Shown here: positions 13,029 through 24,816 of the stretch, one piece after another
Layout of the letters: every line of letters starts with the position of its first letter
Position numbering within the stretch: position 1 is the stretch's first letter
From: Aphis gossypii
Taxonomy: Eukaryota; Arthropoda; Insecta; Hemiptera; Aphididae
Assembly (NCBI RefSeq): GCF_020184175.1
Contig: NC_065531.1
Coordinates: 43,111,213 to 43,175,212, forward strand
Direction: 5' to 3'
DNA length: 64,000 bases
Position numbers and translations under genes: made by a program
Notes under the pieces: model-generated
What the model was told of the DNA's origin: nothing
The model's input: only the letters and a program-made list of their open reading frames with translations
The model's database searches: none

Positions 13029-13298
13029 TAATAATAATAATTATGATTCACATGATTAACAATAAAGCGATTACTTACTTTTAAATCATTATATATGTTT
13101 TATTTAATTATTTTTTATTCACAACGCCCTATCACCAGGGTGACGGTTCTGTTCAGGAGAATTTTTTAAAATACGTAGGCACAAAAACTGCCACATTACA
13201 AATCTTTCGTCGTGAATTCGACGTAATATTAGCACTATCAATAAGATTAAATTAAAAATTAACACACGGCATACGAAAATGCAAAAAAAGAAAGTAAC

Positions 13299-13328
13299 AC
13301 ACGGGCAACGCCGTGTCGGGTCAGCTAG
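13299..13328 (+). other. Helitron 3' terminus (hairpin plus CTAG)
   Basis: A 6-bp GC-rich stem (13299-13304 with 13311-13316) is followed by eight bases and CTAG. In the Helitron family this hairpin marks the end of replication. Confidence 0.88.
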
Positions 13329-14779
13329 TAATATATATATATTATATGCACTTTTATATATATTTTATGTAAAACCGCGGCATTTGATAATAATTATTAT
13401 CAAATCAAGAAGAATCCAATCAGTGTGATAACATAACAATCATTATTAATACTATTATTACTTATTTTTAATAATTAATACTATTAATAAAACCGCGGTA
13501 AATTTGAATCGGCCAATCAGGGAGCAGCGGTCGTGTAGGAATGTACAGTATGTTAATATGCCACCGGGAGCGTGGCCGCCAAACTTCTAGTATCGCTGGC
13601 TGGACTATAATATAATACCTACGTACCCATATGTATAGACATTTTTAAATTTTAAAAATAAATATTAGTTATTAAGAATATTTTGTATTTTCCGACTTTT
13701 TGTTAGAAACTAAATAATGTGCTTAGACTTTTTGTCAAACTTTTTTTAAAACGGACTTTTCTTCAGCGATTAATTTTAATTAATTGCTGTATTCATAAAA
13801 TGTACAATGTACATTGTACATACACGCTACACAACTTGATAAAGGATAAAAATTATTCTCATACATGAGCAAATTCTTGACATAGATACTAATATAATAT
13901 ATTATATATACACGAATCTATGATTGCAAAAGCGTCATATGAGACAATTATTTAAAACTTATGGATAATTGATAAAAACTGTATAATATAAATATTTTTG
14001 AAAAATAAATTAATTTAAGAAAAAGTATTTATTAAAATATATCATACACCTACTAATAATACTACAACTACAACAACGGTTTTTTTCACTCAAAAACACA
14101 TGATATTACTATAATTATAGTATATACATTTTTACTAACATCTCAATTTCAAAAAATATACTTCTCGTGACGTTTCTAAAAACATCGACTCACAAATTGT
14201 TTTACTGAGCATAATATTCAGTTAAGAATTTGAAAATTGTTGAAGCATAAAATTATGATAATTTATGAAAAACTATAATTATAAATTATAAATAATTTAT
14301 CAATATATGAGACATGAGTAGATTAATGATGAAAAAAATAATTTAAAAAAAAACATAATATGGAGACCAAATTATAATTATAATTTGAGTTTTGTGTAGT
14401 ATTATCAAGCTTTAAATACCACGCAAAGTGATATTTACAATTAAGCAAGCTTCCCTTCTATGGGCTATAATACTATTAAAATTTAAAACAGAAGAAGGTG
14501 GCCCGGACAATATACAAATAATAATATTAAATAAATTTCATTCAAAACCAAAGTATGGATCTAAAACATGATATATCTTTCGGATCACCTCCCGTAAACA
14601 TACCATTGCACCTATAAAGTATGTGCCTACTAGGTATTAAAATTATAAATTTAAGTACCTAGTTACTCATCAGAAAAACAATGTATTTATAAGATATATA
14701 AATGTGTTTAAAAACAAGTCCCTTTCACATCGATTGCTAAATACACATTAAATCAGATAATATATAATCGACGAGTTGG
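13329..14779. other. Non-coding AT-rich DNA with palindromes
   Basis: No coding region is seen. Two exact palindromes stand out: TTTGATAATAATTATTATCAAA near 13384-13405 and TGTACAATGTACATTGTACA near 13801-13820. ACCGCGG also occurs twice (about 13373 and 13492), suggesting a short duplicated or inverted repeat unit between them. Confidence 0.5.
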
Positions 14780-14985
14780 TGCCATAGGCGTGCGCAGACC
14801 TCTTGTTCAGGGTATGCAGAAGCACTGGCGGATCCAGGAGGGGGGGCAAAATTGGCATTTTCCCTCCCCCCCAATCACCTTAGTTTCCCATTATTTACAA
14901 TGTTTATACTGTGTTTAGCCAATTTTGTAATTTTACCTCCCCCCAAAATTAAGCACTGCATTACCACAGGCACCCCCTGAAAGTT
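14780..14985. repeat. Juxtaposed transposon ends (probable hAT terminal sequence)
   Basis: At 14782-14800 a TAGGCGTGCGCAG-type end occurs, related in look to the element at 62011-62158. It is followed at 14823 by CACTGGCGGATCCAGGAGG and G/C homopolymer tracts. The second sequence has the form of hAT terminal repeats in insects and probably is the 3' terminus of the minus-strand hAT that follows. Confidence 0.45.
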
Positions 14986-17900
14986 ATTTTAAGAATGTAA
15001 AATTCTGATAAAATATATACACAATACACAAATATTAAAATGTCTTACTGTTTAATTCAAAAAAATTTAGTTAAAACTCAAATAAAAATAAAAGCGATAA
15101 AACTTAAAAAAGTTATGTCATACAACTTGTACAATTAAAAAACAAAAAAAACATTATCATATTACCTAATAAATAATATATTTTATTATAACACCATTCT
15201 GCGTTGTGTAGAATTTTTGAAATGATCAATTACATCGTCGGGATTTAAGTTAATGGCCATTTCTTGTTCTACCGTTATCAGCATCAATGCATTTAGTCTT
15301 TCTTGAAGCATAGTACTTCTTAACTTAGATTTTACTAAAGTTAATTTTGAAAACGATCGTTCACATGTACAGCTTGTGACCGGTATAACTGAAAACTTCT
15401 TTAAAATGTTAGTAAATTGTCCAAAAATATTTTGTTTATCATAATTTTTTAACCATTGAAGCCAAATATGAAGCATTTTAGCGCTCAAGTTGCCTTCAAT
15501 TTGTCTTGTTATTGTTTCATTTTTTTGTAACAAATTAATTTCAGCTACCAATTCATCTTTATTGCATTTAAAATGATTGCTTAATAGATTTATATCTGTG
15601 ATACATATTTTTAATTTCATTAATCCATCAACTGCATTTATTAGATTAATAGCGTCTTGATTGAATCTTTCATCAATTCCACTAATCATAATATCAAGCA
15701 TAGGAAAAAATGATTGGACTCTTAATTCTTCCTCTAATGATTGTGCTTGGAAGTGTGAATTAATATTGTCGATACGAGTTGAAACTTTTCGTTTTGTGGG
15801 TAATGGTAATGGAACATCAATTTTTTCACATATAGAAGTACAAATATCAAACATAGTTTTAAATGTATTTTCATTTCTTTTTTCGATAAGCACTGATCGA
15901 AGAGTGTTAATATTATACATTGCTGATGATAAATCAACATTTTCACACTGTAATGATTTACTTACTTTATTTATAATTTGTAGAATTGGATCCATCATTT
16001 CAAGTCCTAAAATAAATTGAAAAGTTTTGAGTTGAAACAATAAACCCCGTCCTTAAGCTCTAACATCAGGTTGTTTTGCTCTATCTACTATTTCTTCAAG
16101 TGCTAATAAAATAGCCGAATAATTATGTTTTAAAGCTGACACTGCCTCAGAGCGACAGGCCCATCTTGTTGTAGATGAAGATTTCATTGACTTTAACGAT
16201 GCATTGATATCAGCTGATATTCGTTCCAAAACTGCATGGCGTATAGCACTTCCTTCAATAAATGAATAAGTTAACTGTACTACTCCAAAAAAATCAAATA
16301 CAATTCTATTTTCTTTTCTAGATGTACAAGCATCAACAAGAATTAAATTAAGACAATGTGCATAACAGTGTACGTACATTATACTCGAATTTACTTCTTT
16401 ACACTTAGCTTGTACCCCTGAAATACAACCGGACATGGTAGAAGCCCCATCAAAACACACTGAAACAACATCTCTCCACTGAATTTTTAAATTTTTTAGT
16501 ACCATTGATAGCTCATTAAAAATTGACTGTGAATCAACAAGCTTCAATCTTTGAAGTCCAACAAACCTTTCAACAGGGTTAAATGTGTCATCATCAAAGT
16601 AACGAACAACAATTGACATTTGTTCATGATGACCCATATCTGTGGTGTCATCAGAAATAATAGATACTGGTTTACTTTGAACATTTGATATTATTAAAAG
16701 GAGCATAATGTTCTCAATACTATTTAACATGCCATTTTGAATGCGATTACTTATATAAGTTGTATTCCTTGCTCCGTTTTCTAAATGATTCTTAATAACA
16801 GGATCATATCTAGAAAGAAGATGTACTATTTCTAAAAACAATCCTTTTTCAAAACTGTCATTTTTTTCATTATGTCCTCTACTAGCTCGACCACCTTTCG
16901 TTAAAGTAATTATTATATCAATGAGTCTCTTCATAATAGTTCGATTAGCAATTCTTTGTTCTTCTTGACGACTTATTTCTAATTGTTTTTCTTTTACTAG
17001 TATTCCATCAATTGGGTTTGCTTTAAGATATTCAGATAATATATTTACGCTACTAATATGAATAGACGTTATTTGATGTGCTTTAAACTTTGTGGTAGCA
17101 ATATTCCAGCCTCTAAATCCAGTTTTTGTATATGCTTTATCAGCATGACCCCTTTTTGAAGAAATTTCACTAGCAAAACATCGACATGGGAAGCAAAATG
17201 CAGCATCCAAGCATGGACTGTATTCCAACCAATTAAATTGACTATACCAATTATCATGAAAATTTATTTCTGAAGCACCCAATTTTCTTCGAGGAAATAT
17301 TATGGCATGTGGCTGAAATGGGTCTTTTTTTATTCTTTCCATTTTTTCATATCGATTGGAACTTATAGGATAGACCGGATCTGCAGGATCAGTAATAGTC
17401 TGGAATTGTATAATTTAATTTAAATAAGAAGACTACTGTCATTAATTAAATGCTCTTTTGTTTTTACATAATATTAGCAGACTAAGTATAACAAGTTATA
17501 ACTTGTCTTTATACATACAACTGTTTCCTAATGTTATTACTTAAAAAGTCTTATATTGTTTTTGATAAATGATAATATTTTGTTTTGTTTATATTTTATT
17601 TATCAAAATAAGTTATTATATTTTATTACTTTTTAATTGATAAATATTGTATTGTATTGTATTATTTATATATCTAAATTCTATACATATTATATACTAT
17701 ACTATAATATAATAGGGAGCTTTGAACAACTAAAAATATAAATTAAATAGTAATACTTTTTAAAAGCCAAGCAGTGATGATTAGTTTTTTCATAAATAAA
17801 GCAATGCATGCAATTTTTTAATAGATTAATATAGCACCTATTGCAGTGAATCATTCATTATTGCAGAGTTATTAAAACCGTTCTTAAAATACCTTTATTC

Positions 17901-18835
17901 TGAAGCAGTGCACTTAACTACTGCAGAAATATATTCATTACCAAATACCAATTGGATCATTGTAGAAAAAAAACTCTTTTACAGTACCTTTGTTAATTTA
18001 TTTTAATTGTTATAAACTCTAAACCATTATTGAATACTTATTTGCATTAGGAGCATCATAGATAAACCTGATCACTTGACACTTTCAATTAGGTGAAAAT
18101 GTAGGAATTCTATAAGACAGATTAAAAGTTTTTCAATAATTACACACTTTAAACTTATAACACATATTATAAAAACTTGTTTTCAGTATTTATGATTTAC
18201 GAATTTACCTGATTTGGTGTAGAAGACTTAACTAAATTTAGGTTGGTTAAACCAAATTTAGGTAGGTTGGAAAGTTCAATATCTTTTGTGTCAGCTACAC
18301 TACAGAAAATTTGACTCTGATAACAAATAAAAGAACATAATTAAAAAAAAAAATGTTTCATTTTATAGCAAGACCTTAAACTATAGAATATATACATTAA
18401 CATAAAATATAATATATCTACCTGGTCAGTTTTTTTAATCCCCACACAGTCATCACTTTCAATACATGGAATAGGGTCATCCAAGTATTTTTCTTTGATA
18501 CTTACATTTGTGGAAACCGCATTATTCTATCAATATGATATAATATTAAATTTAATTGAAACACTTATATTTCATGTTATCAAATAGTATCTAATTGTAA
18601 ATTCTATTATATTAACCTACCTGTTTAGAAAAGTATGAATGTAAAGTTCTTTTCTTTTTACTAGGTTCCATATTGACTAATCGATTAACTATGAAGTATG
18701 AAATCAACGCACAGATATATAAAAAATTTATTTTAACAACAGTTTAACGGATTAACGTCAAATTATTATAAAATAAACGTAAATTTTATACGCTAATCAA
18801 ACGTTATCACTGCAGTAACGTTATCTCTGCCAGTG
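14823..18835 (-). mobile_element. hAT element 1 (tentative limits)
   Basis: The limits are set by CACTGGCGGA at 14823 and the inverted TCTGCCAGTG ending at 18835, which bracket the transposase gene. They match over about nine of ten bases. I could not find an 8-bp target duplication flanking them, so the exact ends remain open. Confidence 0.4.
15186..18671 (-). pseudogene. hAT transposase (TTF-finger/DUF4371 type), four exons, one in-frame stop
   Basis: The gene reads on the minus strand. Exon 1 is 18671-18621 and starts MEPSKKKRTLHSYFSKQ. Exon 2 is 18526-18422, exon 3 is 18316-18209 and exon 4 is 17399-15186. All three introns have GT-AG ends and phase 0. Exon 4 carries the TTF-type zinc-finger region (FCFPCRCF) and then the RNase H-like core: first acidic site in SIISDDTTDMG, second in CFDGASTMSG, and a C-terminal dimerisation segment SCTCERSFSKL with the expected Glu. 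A TAA at 16053-16055 is the only disruption; the frame continues unchanged to the final stop at 15186. The total is about 825 codons, normal for the family. All three catalytic acids appear to be retained. Because only one point change separates it from an open gene, this is probably a recent insertion, or the stop could be polymorphic. Confidence 0.85.
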
Positions 18836-19403
18836 CCGTTCTTCTGTTATCTAATATCTATGGTCTGTACCATGAACTACTACACAGGACTGGACACTAC
18901 GGAGAAGATAGCGGACACAAAGTTGTACGGGGTTCGTACCCATGCGATGTAACTGCACTCTACCTGTTAGTAGTACAAACTACGTTCTTTTATAGGATAT
19001 TAGGATAACACCACAGAATAGTGATATTAGTGATAGTAAAATATAATAATTAATAAATAATAGTTATTACTTATTAGTTAGGTAATGCTCAATAGTCAAT
19101 ACTGTAGTGCTAAACAGTAAGTTTAATAATGATTTACATTTTAATTAGCTTCAATAACTCAGTTTTTGACGTTTTTATAAGTATATAAAAAAAATATGTA
19201 CATTTGTTACGTTTATTTTATGTTTTTACCAACTTTGACAATTTCTTCTTTTTGGAGCTTACTTTGATTTGTTTTTGATTTGTCATTTGTGAATAGAAAT
19301 TTATAAGTACTTGCTGATCTATAAAACAATTAAATGGTAATAGGTAATGTTATGTTATGAGCTATGAGATATCTGTAAGATATCTACGAGATTAACAAGG
19401 CTA
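18836..19403. other. Non-coding spacer
   Basis: I see no gene. The sequence between the hAT and the LTR-like segment is AT-rich, apart from a somewhat GC-richer patch at about 18880-18970. Confidence 0.5.
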
Positions 19404-19826
19404 AGTTAGCATAACCATGCCTCGTGTCGAGGGCAATGCGGTTGCTACTATGACCACATTGTGTCGGAATAGTAAGCGCACCAATAATTATAGTACACTA
19501 ATGATACATTTGAGATGTTATTGCACATTTTCAAATTCGTGTCCGAATTTGCAACAACAACCACAAGGACACCTGGTTTCACCCAAAAGGCGACCGCACG
19601 ACGTAAACAAGAGACGCACCACGATATATAAGGGAGCCCGAAGACCAGCAACGACAGATGTACCAAAGCTATCAACAACTGAGCACTTTCACGTCACTCA
19701 GCCACTTATTTTATTTGTTACATGTATTTTGTTTATATGCAATAAAGACATATTTCGTTATTAAGTTTAACTTTCATTCAAATTAACCATTTGGATTCAA
19801 ATCTGATACTGGCACGCAACAGTATA
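19404..19826 (+). promoter_or_regulatory. LTR-like segment (promoter and polyadenylation signals) fused to a truncated gypsy element
   Basis: The segment has a TATA-like GATATATAAG near 19622, a downstream AATAAA near 19740, and a TGGCACGCAACA near 19811 that could be a degenerate primer-binding site. Coding sequence of a gypsy element starts directly after it (19827). It does not resemble the 3' LTR at 24378-24809, so it is either the end of another element or a diverged LTR. Both of its limits are uncertain. Confidence 0.4.
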
Positions 19827-20374
19827 CCCTAACTGGGAGAACGGGAATTTTAACTTAATGACGGATGCAAGTCAATATGCTATTGGGGCCGTCCTTTCAC
19901 AAGGGGAGGTACCAAAAGATCAACCAGTAGCTTATGCAAGTAGAACGTTAAATAAGGCCGAAACAAATTACAGTGTAATTCAAAAAGAATTGTTAGCGAT
20001 AGTATGGGCAGTTAAATATTTTAGGCCGTATGTTCGCGTCCAACAAATCGGACCGCTACTCTGGACAACGATAACCGTCCTTATCTCTCCCGTCTCCCCT
20101 GTACTCCACTCCGTCCTGCATGTTTAATTGTTAAATTATTATAATATTATTATCTAGTCTTAATGTTATTTATTCTCTTTGTTATACATCTTTTTCTTAA
20201 ACAATTATTGGTCAGCCGTTTGCCGCATATGTTAATTATCATTTTTTTTGTTCATATCTCTCGTATCTTTTATTATGTAAAAACGCCCATAATTTGTTTT
20301 TTTTCCCCGTTTTTATTCATCGCTGTTGTTCGCTATTAAAGCGACAACAAATTATTGTACTTTTTTCTTTGTGT

Positions 20375-20474
20375 AAGTCGCATTAAGCGGGTATGTAAAT
20401 TAATTGTTGTCACGATAAGTCGCATTAAGCGGGTATGTAAATTAATTGTTGTCACGATAAGTCGCATTAAGCGC
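20375..20474. repeat. 42-bp tandem repeat, 2.4 copies
   Basis: Units start at 20375, 20417 and 20459, each with AAGTCGCATTAAGCG. The third is partial. The array lies inside solo LTR copy 1. Confidence 0.88.
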
Positions 20475-20615
20475 ATATATGAAATAAACTGTTTTTCATG
20501 ATTTATACAAATTACTTGCTGTTCCTCTCTTCATTGTGGAAGCCCATTAACCACAGAACTCTTCGCGGCCCACCGATTATTGGGTGTCACCCTATCGCGG
20601 CTGTCAGGTCCAGGG

Positions 20616-20792
20616 CGTCGAGAGCGTTCATCAGAGCACGAGTCTCCCGTTGCGTAAGTCCGCCAGCAACTGATCGTTGTGTGAGAGGCCGCCCAGGTCG
20701 TCGAGAGTGTTCATCAGTGCACGAGTCTCCCTTTGCGTAAGTCCGCCAGCAACTGATCGTTGTGTGAGAGGCCGCCCAGGTCGTCGAGAGTA
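20616..20792. repeat. 83-bp tandem repeat, two copies plus a stub
   Basis: Units run 20616-20698 and 20699-20781 with only a few differences. A third starts at 20782 with CGTCGAGAGT. This GC-rich array lies inside solo LTR copy 1. Related sequence occurs at about 31990-32060 in copy 2. Confidence 0.88.
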
Positions 20793-20876
20793 CCCCACGT
20801 CTGTGGCTGATCACCATCATCACCGGACTTCCGTAGCATAAGTTAATTTTAAGTATATTTTCCCAGTTGGATGTGA

Positions 20877-20916
20877 GCTCTGTGGTCATTGCACCAGGTC
20901 GATCCGACCACAGAGC
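20877..20916. other. Conserved LTR hairpin, copy 1
   Basis: GCTCTGTGGTC (20877-20887) pairs perfectly with GACCACAGAGC (20906-20916) across an 18-base loop. The same structure occurs in copy 2 with one compensated pair change (see 31900-31939). It may be an RNA structure in the LTR transcript. Confidence 0.7.
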
Positions 20917-21322
20917 GCCCCTCCCTATAATTTAATTGTCACGTCCTATTTCCCTGTTCCTCCTCTATTTGACCACGTCATTGTTGTCGTATTGCACCTC
21001 ATATTGCATACACTAAGGAGTATACGGCGTAGGCAACTTGAGTTGCCTATACACGCCCTGGAACAATATTAGTATTTTTATTATATTCGCTCTCGGACGT
21101 CACCGAGTGGTCCTTCGTTTTTTTAGTTTGGACAGTTGGGCGCGCACACCGTACCTATACGGAAAAAAATTTAAAATAATAACTGACCATCGACCATTGA
21201 CATATTTATTTAATATAAAAGATGTTTCATCGCAATTAATGCGCTGGCGTTTACAACTCGAAGAGTACGATTTCGAAATTGTCTATAGAGCGGGACCACA
21301 GCATGCAAACGCGGACTGTTAA

Positions 21323-21846
21323 TCACGTATACACGTAGTTACAAATAATGAGCCAATTAACGATTTCGATGAATTTAGAAAGGCGGAAAATAAACCGATA
21401 TTTAATTCTAAAATAAAAGAAATAGAAGGCAGTATTAAACACGCGAAACCCGACGAAAACGTAATTTTACCTATATCAAGCGATAAAATAATAACGCATC
21501 CGGCGATAAGAGAGATTATTAGTAGTAACAATTTGCTAGGTCAAATAACGTTTAATGAAAGTAATTTTTTCGTTGTTAAACAATTAGACAAATTAATAAT
21601 ATTTTACAATTTAAAAAATAATTATTATACAGAGATGAACGCAGAGCAATATTATAACGCGATAGCCGAAATTAAGTTATTCTGTGTCGGTGAACAAATT
21701 AAACAATTTTCAATCATTAGATTAGAAGGGTTAACGACATTGACCTGTTTTGAGCGCATACGCGCAATGTTTCGTTTTGTTTTTAAAAACACTGATATAG
21801 AAGTAACGATATATAAAGAACAATGTTTTACGGAAGACGAAAAAAA
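21323..21846 (+). pseudogene. gypsy pol, linker between RNase H and integrase
   Basis: The frame continues from the RNase H part after the stop at 21320 and remains open to about 21846. There, a one-base change in an A run shifts it into the integrase frame. I see no named domain of its own. It corresponds in position to the spacer that precedes the integrase zinc-binding motif in gypsy elements. Confidence 0.65.
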
Positions 21847-22880
21847 TTAATTAAAGAGTATCATGACACATTAGTAGGGGGGCACCAAGGTACTTTCCGT
21901 ACAATAAAAAGATTAAAAATGAAATATCAATGGAGAAATTTGAAACAAGATGTAAAAAATTACATTAAAAAATGCATTATTTGTCAGGGAAACAAATCGG
22001 GTAAAAAAACAAAACAACCTATGTTAATTACTTCTACCGTAACTACTACGTTTCATAAAATATGTCTAGACATAGTAGGACCATTACCCGTAACAAGTTC
22101 AGGTAACTCGTATATTTTAACTATACAAGATGAATTGTCGCGTTATGGCGTAGCCATAGCGTTAGCCTCCACAGACGCAACGACAGTAGCACAAGCATTT
22201 GTAGAATGTTTTATATGTATCTATGGTATACCAGTTACTATTCTAACAGATTGTGGTACCAATTTCTTATCAAATTTGTTTAAAGACGTTTGTAAATTAT
22301 TAAAAATCGAAAAAAACTAAAACTACTCCGTGGCATCCCCAATCAAATGGTTATTTGGAACGATCACATTTAACTTTGAAAACGTACTTACGCAGTTTTG
22401 TAGACAAAGATAATAATTGGGACGCGTTAATTAGTTATGCTATGTTTTGCTATAATACCACGGTGCATACTTCAACAAATTAATAATTATACTCCATACG
22501 AGTTATTTTTCGGGAAAAAACAAATAATTCCGACACGTTTTTTTCAAACGACTGAACCACAATACAATTATGATAATTACGCGTTAGATTTAAAAAGAAT
22601 AATGCAAGAAACACATAAGATAGCAAGGGAAAATCTAATAAAAAAGAAAAATTCCAATAAGCAATATTATGACCAAAACGCAAACATATTAGAATTATAC
22701 GTAGGAGATAAAGTGTTACTAAAAAAACAGAACAAGAAAAACGCATTATGTTTTAATTGGTCAGGGCCATACGAGGTGATAATAATTCACGACAATGAAA
22801 ATATAACAATAAAGAAAGGGAGGAAAGACTACAGGATCCACATTAATAATACAAAAAAATATTTCGAGACCGATTTATGA
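21823..22880 (+). pseudogene. gypsy integrase, three frames
   Basis: An H-H-C-C zinc-binding motif (HDTLVGGHQG, then CIICQ) starts the domain. The core has its first acidic residue in LDIVGPLP and its second in ILTDCGTNF. The Glu lies in SNGYLERSH, after a frame change near 22318. A second frame change near 22484 leads into the C-terminal part with YDQNA and a GDKVLLKK motif, ending at 22880. Integrase joins the retrotransposon DNA to the genome. The two frame breaks inactivate this copy. Confidence 0.83.
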
Positions 22881-23049
22881 ACACTTAAGGTGTCATAACA
22901 TATTTATATATATATAGCTGTAGGATCCTCTAGTGGTTTTTTATTTGTTATAAGTAGTCATAGTCATATCATTATCATTAGTATTATTTAGTAAATTCGT
23001 TTATCAGGTATGATATATCGAAATATGACATCCGAAGCTAATATGAGAA

Positions 23050-24349
23050 GCTTTCTAGCGTATCATTTTATTCAAATCAATCTAATATTAGAAATATATA
23101 AAGCCGAGACCGATATATTATTCGACGTCATATAAGCAGCCAGAGTAGGATTAATACACCCAAGCTTATTAACCCCTAAAGAGTTACTAAAACAGCTTTT
23201 AAATATTAAGGTAGGAATGCCAAGTGGTACAGACTTACCCATAGATTTAAATGAAAGTAATGTACAAGAAATGATACCCCTCTCAGACATAACGATATAT
23301 TATTCAAATGACAAAATTGTTTTTATTTTAAATATACCTTTGGTATATCAATACGAATTGACACTTTTTCAGCTAATACCTTTACCAGATTGTAATAATA
23401 ATAATTGTGTTTATATAAAACCTAATTATAAGTATTTAGCTGTAAGTAAATCTAAAGAAATGTATTCAGTCTATGATGAAATTGACCAAAGCCTTTGTAA
23501 ACATGCCGGCGATTTCCTTTTATGTCCTGAAATTTATCCTTTACATCCTAGAAGCGGACGTCCTATATGCGAGGTGCTTTTACTACAAGAGCCAAAAGAA
23601 GTTCCAGACAGTTGTGAAATCATGCAAGTGCAGTTGCGAGCAAATCTATTTCACAAATTGAAGTTCAAGAACGAATGGATCTATGCTACACCAGGAGAAA
23701 CCATATTCATTACATGCGACCAAGACAAGAGAAGTACAAATCATTTCCTAGAAGGAGTAGGTATACTATCTTTAAACGAAACGTGTAAAGCCTATGCGTC
23801 ACGCGACCTATTCCACATAAAGTCGAAACAGATATTGAACTAATTGATTTTGTACCAAATTCTCAAATTAAAGAACCTGAAGATCGATATGCTAGGTTAA
23901 CGACTAATATTTTGGAAAATAGGCATATTCGAACCAAACATTTAAATATAGTCGCTAAGTCAACATCAGAAATTAAGGAAATGGTGATCAAAGATGCCAA
24001 AACAGAACAAATACGAAACAGTAAACGCAGACACGACTATTTATTATATGTAATTAGTACAATAACAATTATCTATATTGTTCTAACTATAATAAGATGC
24101 ATAGAAAAACAACCATGGTGCACAATAAGCGGTACCAGGAGATCCAGAAGAAATATCGCACCAGATCCAGAAGTAGAATTATGGCATTTTCAAACTCCAG
24201 TACAAATCGAAGAACCATACCAGTCAGAACCAAACGAAGACGTTCCAGCAACTAATCGAACACAGGACCAGATCAAGGACGACATTATTCCATTACCATC
24301 CGCACCTCAGATCAAGACAAGGTATTCCGTGTACCCTACCCCGATGTGA
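23050..24349 (+). pseudogene. Env-like protein of an errantivirus-like gypsy element, broken
   Basis: This is an open region downstream of integrase in the env position, with Cys-rich ectodomain sequence, an LSLNETCKAY segment near 23770, and a single hydrophobic membrane segment encoded near 24040-24100 followed by a basic tail. Such envelope-like proteins mediate membrane fusion in insect errantiviruses. The copy is dead: its N-terminal part is missing or unrecognisable, there is an in-frame stop near 23130, and the frame changes between about 23820 and 23910. It ends 28 bases before the 3' LTR, as usual for env in these elements. This is an old genomic relic. Confidence 0.7.
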
Positions 24350-24367
24350 TACGGAGTATCGTCTTAT

Positions 24368-24377
24368 AGGGGAGGAA
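24368..24377 (+). other. Polypurine tract of the gypsy element
   Basis: AGGGGAGGAA lies immediately before the LTR start TGTAGTAA, which fixes the left edge of the 3' LTR. It would prime plus-strand DNA synthesis. Confidence 0.75.
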
Positions 24378-24809
24378 TGTAGTAAACCGACGTTTTTAGT
24401 ATAAAAACGTAGTTCCAAAGTCCAGTGGCCTATAACTATATCACGCCACCGAGTCTGACCACTAATGCCGTTTCCTGATTGGATTAAACACATCACGCCA
24501 CTTCATAGACGTAGATCATCCGATTCTCCATCACGGCATGTTCCATATAAATATGAGTCCTCATCATAGATTTAATTAGAGTTAGTTAAGAGTCAGTTAG
24601 ACTAGTCAGTGTTGTCACTTGCTCTCCGGTAGCTAAGTACTTGTGCTTACGCTAACGAAAGCCTTTTCATTTATTGTTTTAACAAGTTAATAAATGTATC
24701 AATTATCTTATTAATCTATTTTTAACTTATATACCTCATCTCTCCAACCTACGACGGAACGTGCATTTGTCGTAAAAGAAGCGTGCAGTAGCTATCACTG
24801 GTTACTACA
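24378..24809 (+). repeat. 3' LTR of the gypsy element, 432 bp
   Basis: It starts TGTAGTAAAC and ends GTTACTACA, a short inverted repeat of the TG..CA form. It contains TATAAAT near 24546 and AATAAATG near 24690. It is directly preceded by a polypurine tract and directly followed by a primer-binding-site-like sequence, so it could serve as the 3' end of one unit and the 5' end of another. Confidence 0.78.
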
Positions 24810-24816
24810 TAAAATT

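Larger units (their letters stand above)
6179..13328 (+). mobile_element. Helitron, full length between recognisable termini
   Basis: The 5' end begins with TC at 6179 in TCTATAATATAAAAATGAAT, the usual form of insect Helitron 5' ends. The 3' end is CTAG at 13325-13328, preceded by a hairpin with stem ACACGG (13299-13304) and CCGTGT (13311-13316). The flanking bases are A (6178) and T (13329), as expected for insertion between A and T without target duplication. The 7.15 kb interior contains a nested repeat (6851-8216) and a Rep-helicase gene read on the same strand. Helitrons move by rolling-circle replication, using an HUH endonuclease fused to a Pif1-like helicase. Stops and frameshifts make this copy non-autonomous today. 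Confidence 0.88.
20031..21148 (+). mobile_element. Solo LTR, family A, copy 1
   Basis: It begins TGTTCGCGTCC and ends GCGCGCACA, flanked by the 5-bp duplication CCGTA (20026-20030 and 21149-21153). It interrupts a gypsy RNase H frame, so it is younger than that element. It contains two tandem repeat arrays (20375-20474 and 20616-20792), an AATAAA near 20483 and an 11-bp hairpin (20877-20916). A related copy lies inverted at 31667-32708. Five-base duplications fit BEL/Pao or copia elements and some gypsy elements; no internal region is present to decide. Confidence 0.87.
19827..21322 (+). pseudogene. gypsy pol, RNase H region, split by a solo LTR
   Basis: The left part (19827-20030) contains MTDASQYAIGAVLSQG and YASRTLNKAE. 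The right part (21149-21322) contains KIITDHRPLTYL and a QHANAD motif. Both are typical of gypsy RNase H. The interruption is exactly the 1118-bp LTR plus its 5-bp duplication, and the reading frame is continuous across it if that insertion is ignored. A stop at 21320-21322 sits where the family usually has Leu in the NADxLSR motif. RNase H removes the RNA strand during reverse transcription. Confidence 0.82.
19827..24809 (+). mobile_element. 5'-truncated Ty3/gypsy retrotransposon of the env-bearing (errantivirus-like) group
   Basis: In order, the element has the RNase H part of pol, a linker, integrase, env, a polypurine tract and a 3' LTR. Gag, protease and most of the reverse transcriptase are missing on the left. 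A solo LTR of another family (20031-21148) interrupts the RNase H part. Several stops and frameshifts show it is not functional. The presence of env groups it with endogenous retrovirus-like gypsy elements of insects. I describe it only as a broken relic. Confidence 0.8.

Noticed and set aside
14815..18850. 8-bp target duplication for hAT element 1
   Set aside because: Neither of the two possible end pairs is flanked by matching 8-mers, so the limits are given only as tentative.
20375..20792. Tandem repeats considered as a CRISPR array
   Set aside because: The units are directly adjacent without spacers, and the genome is eukaryotic.
20498..20889. Open frames on both strands across the 83-bp repeats
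   Set aside because: They exist because the GC-rich tandem repeat lacks stops. The unit is not a multiple of three, so the repeated peptide differs between copies; the region lies inside an LTR.
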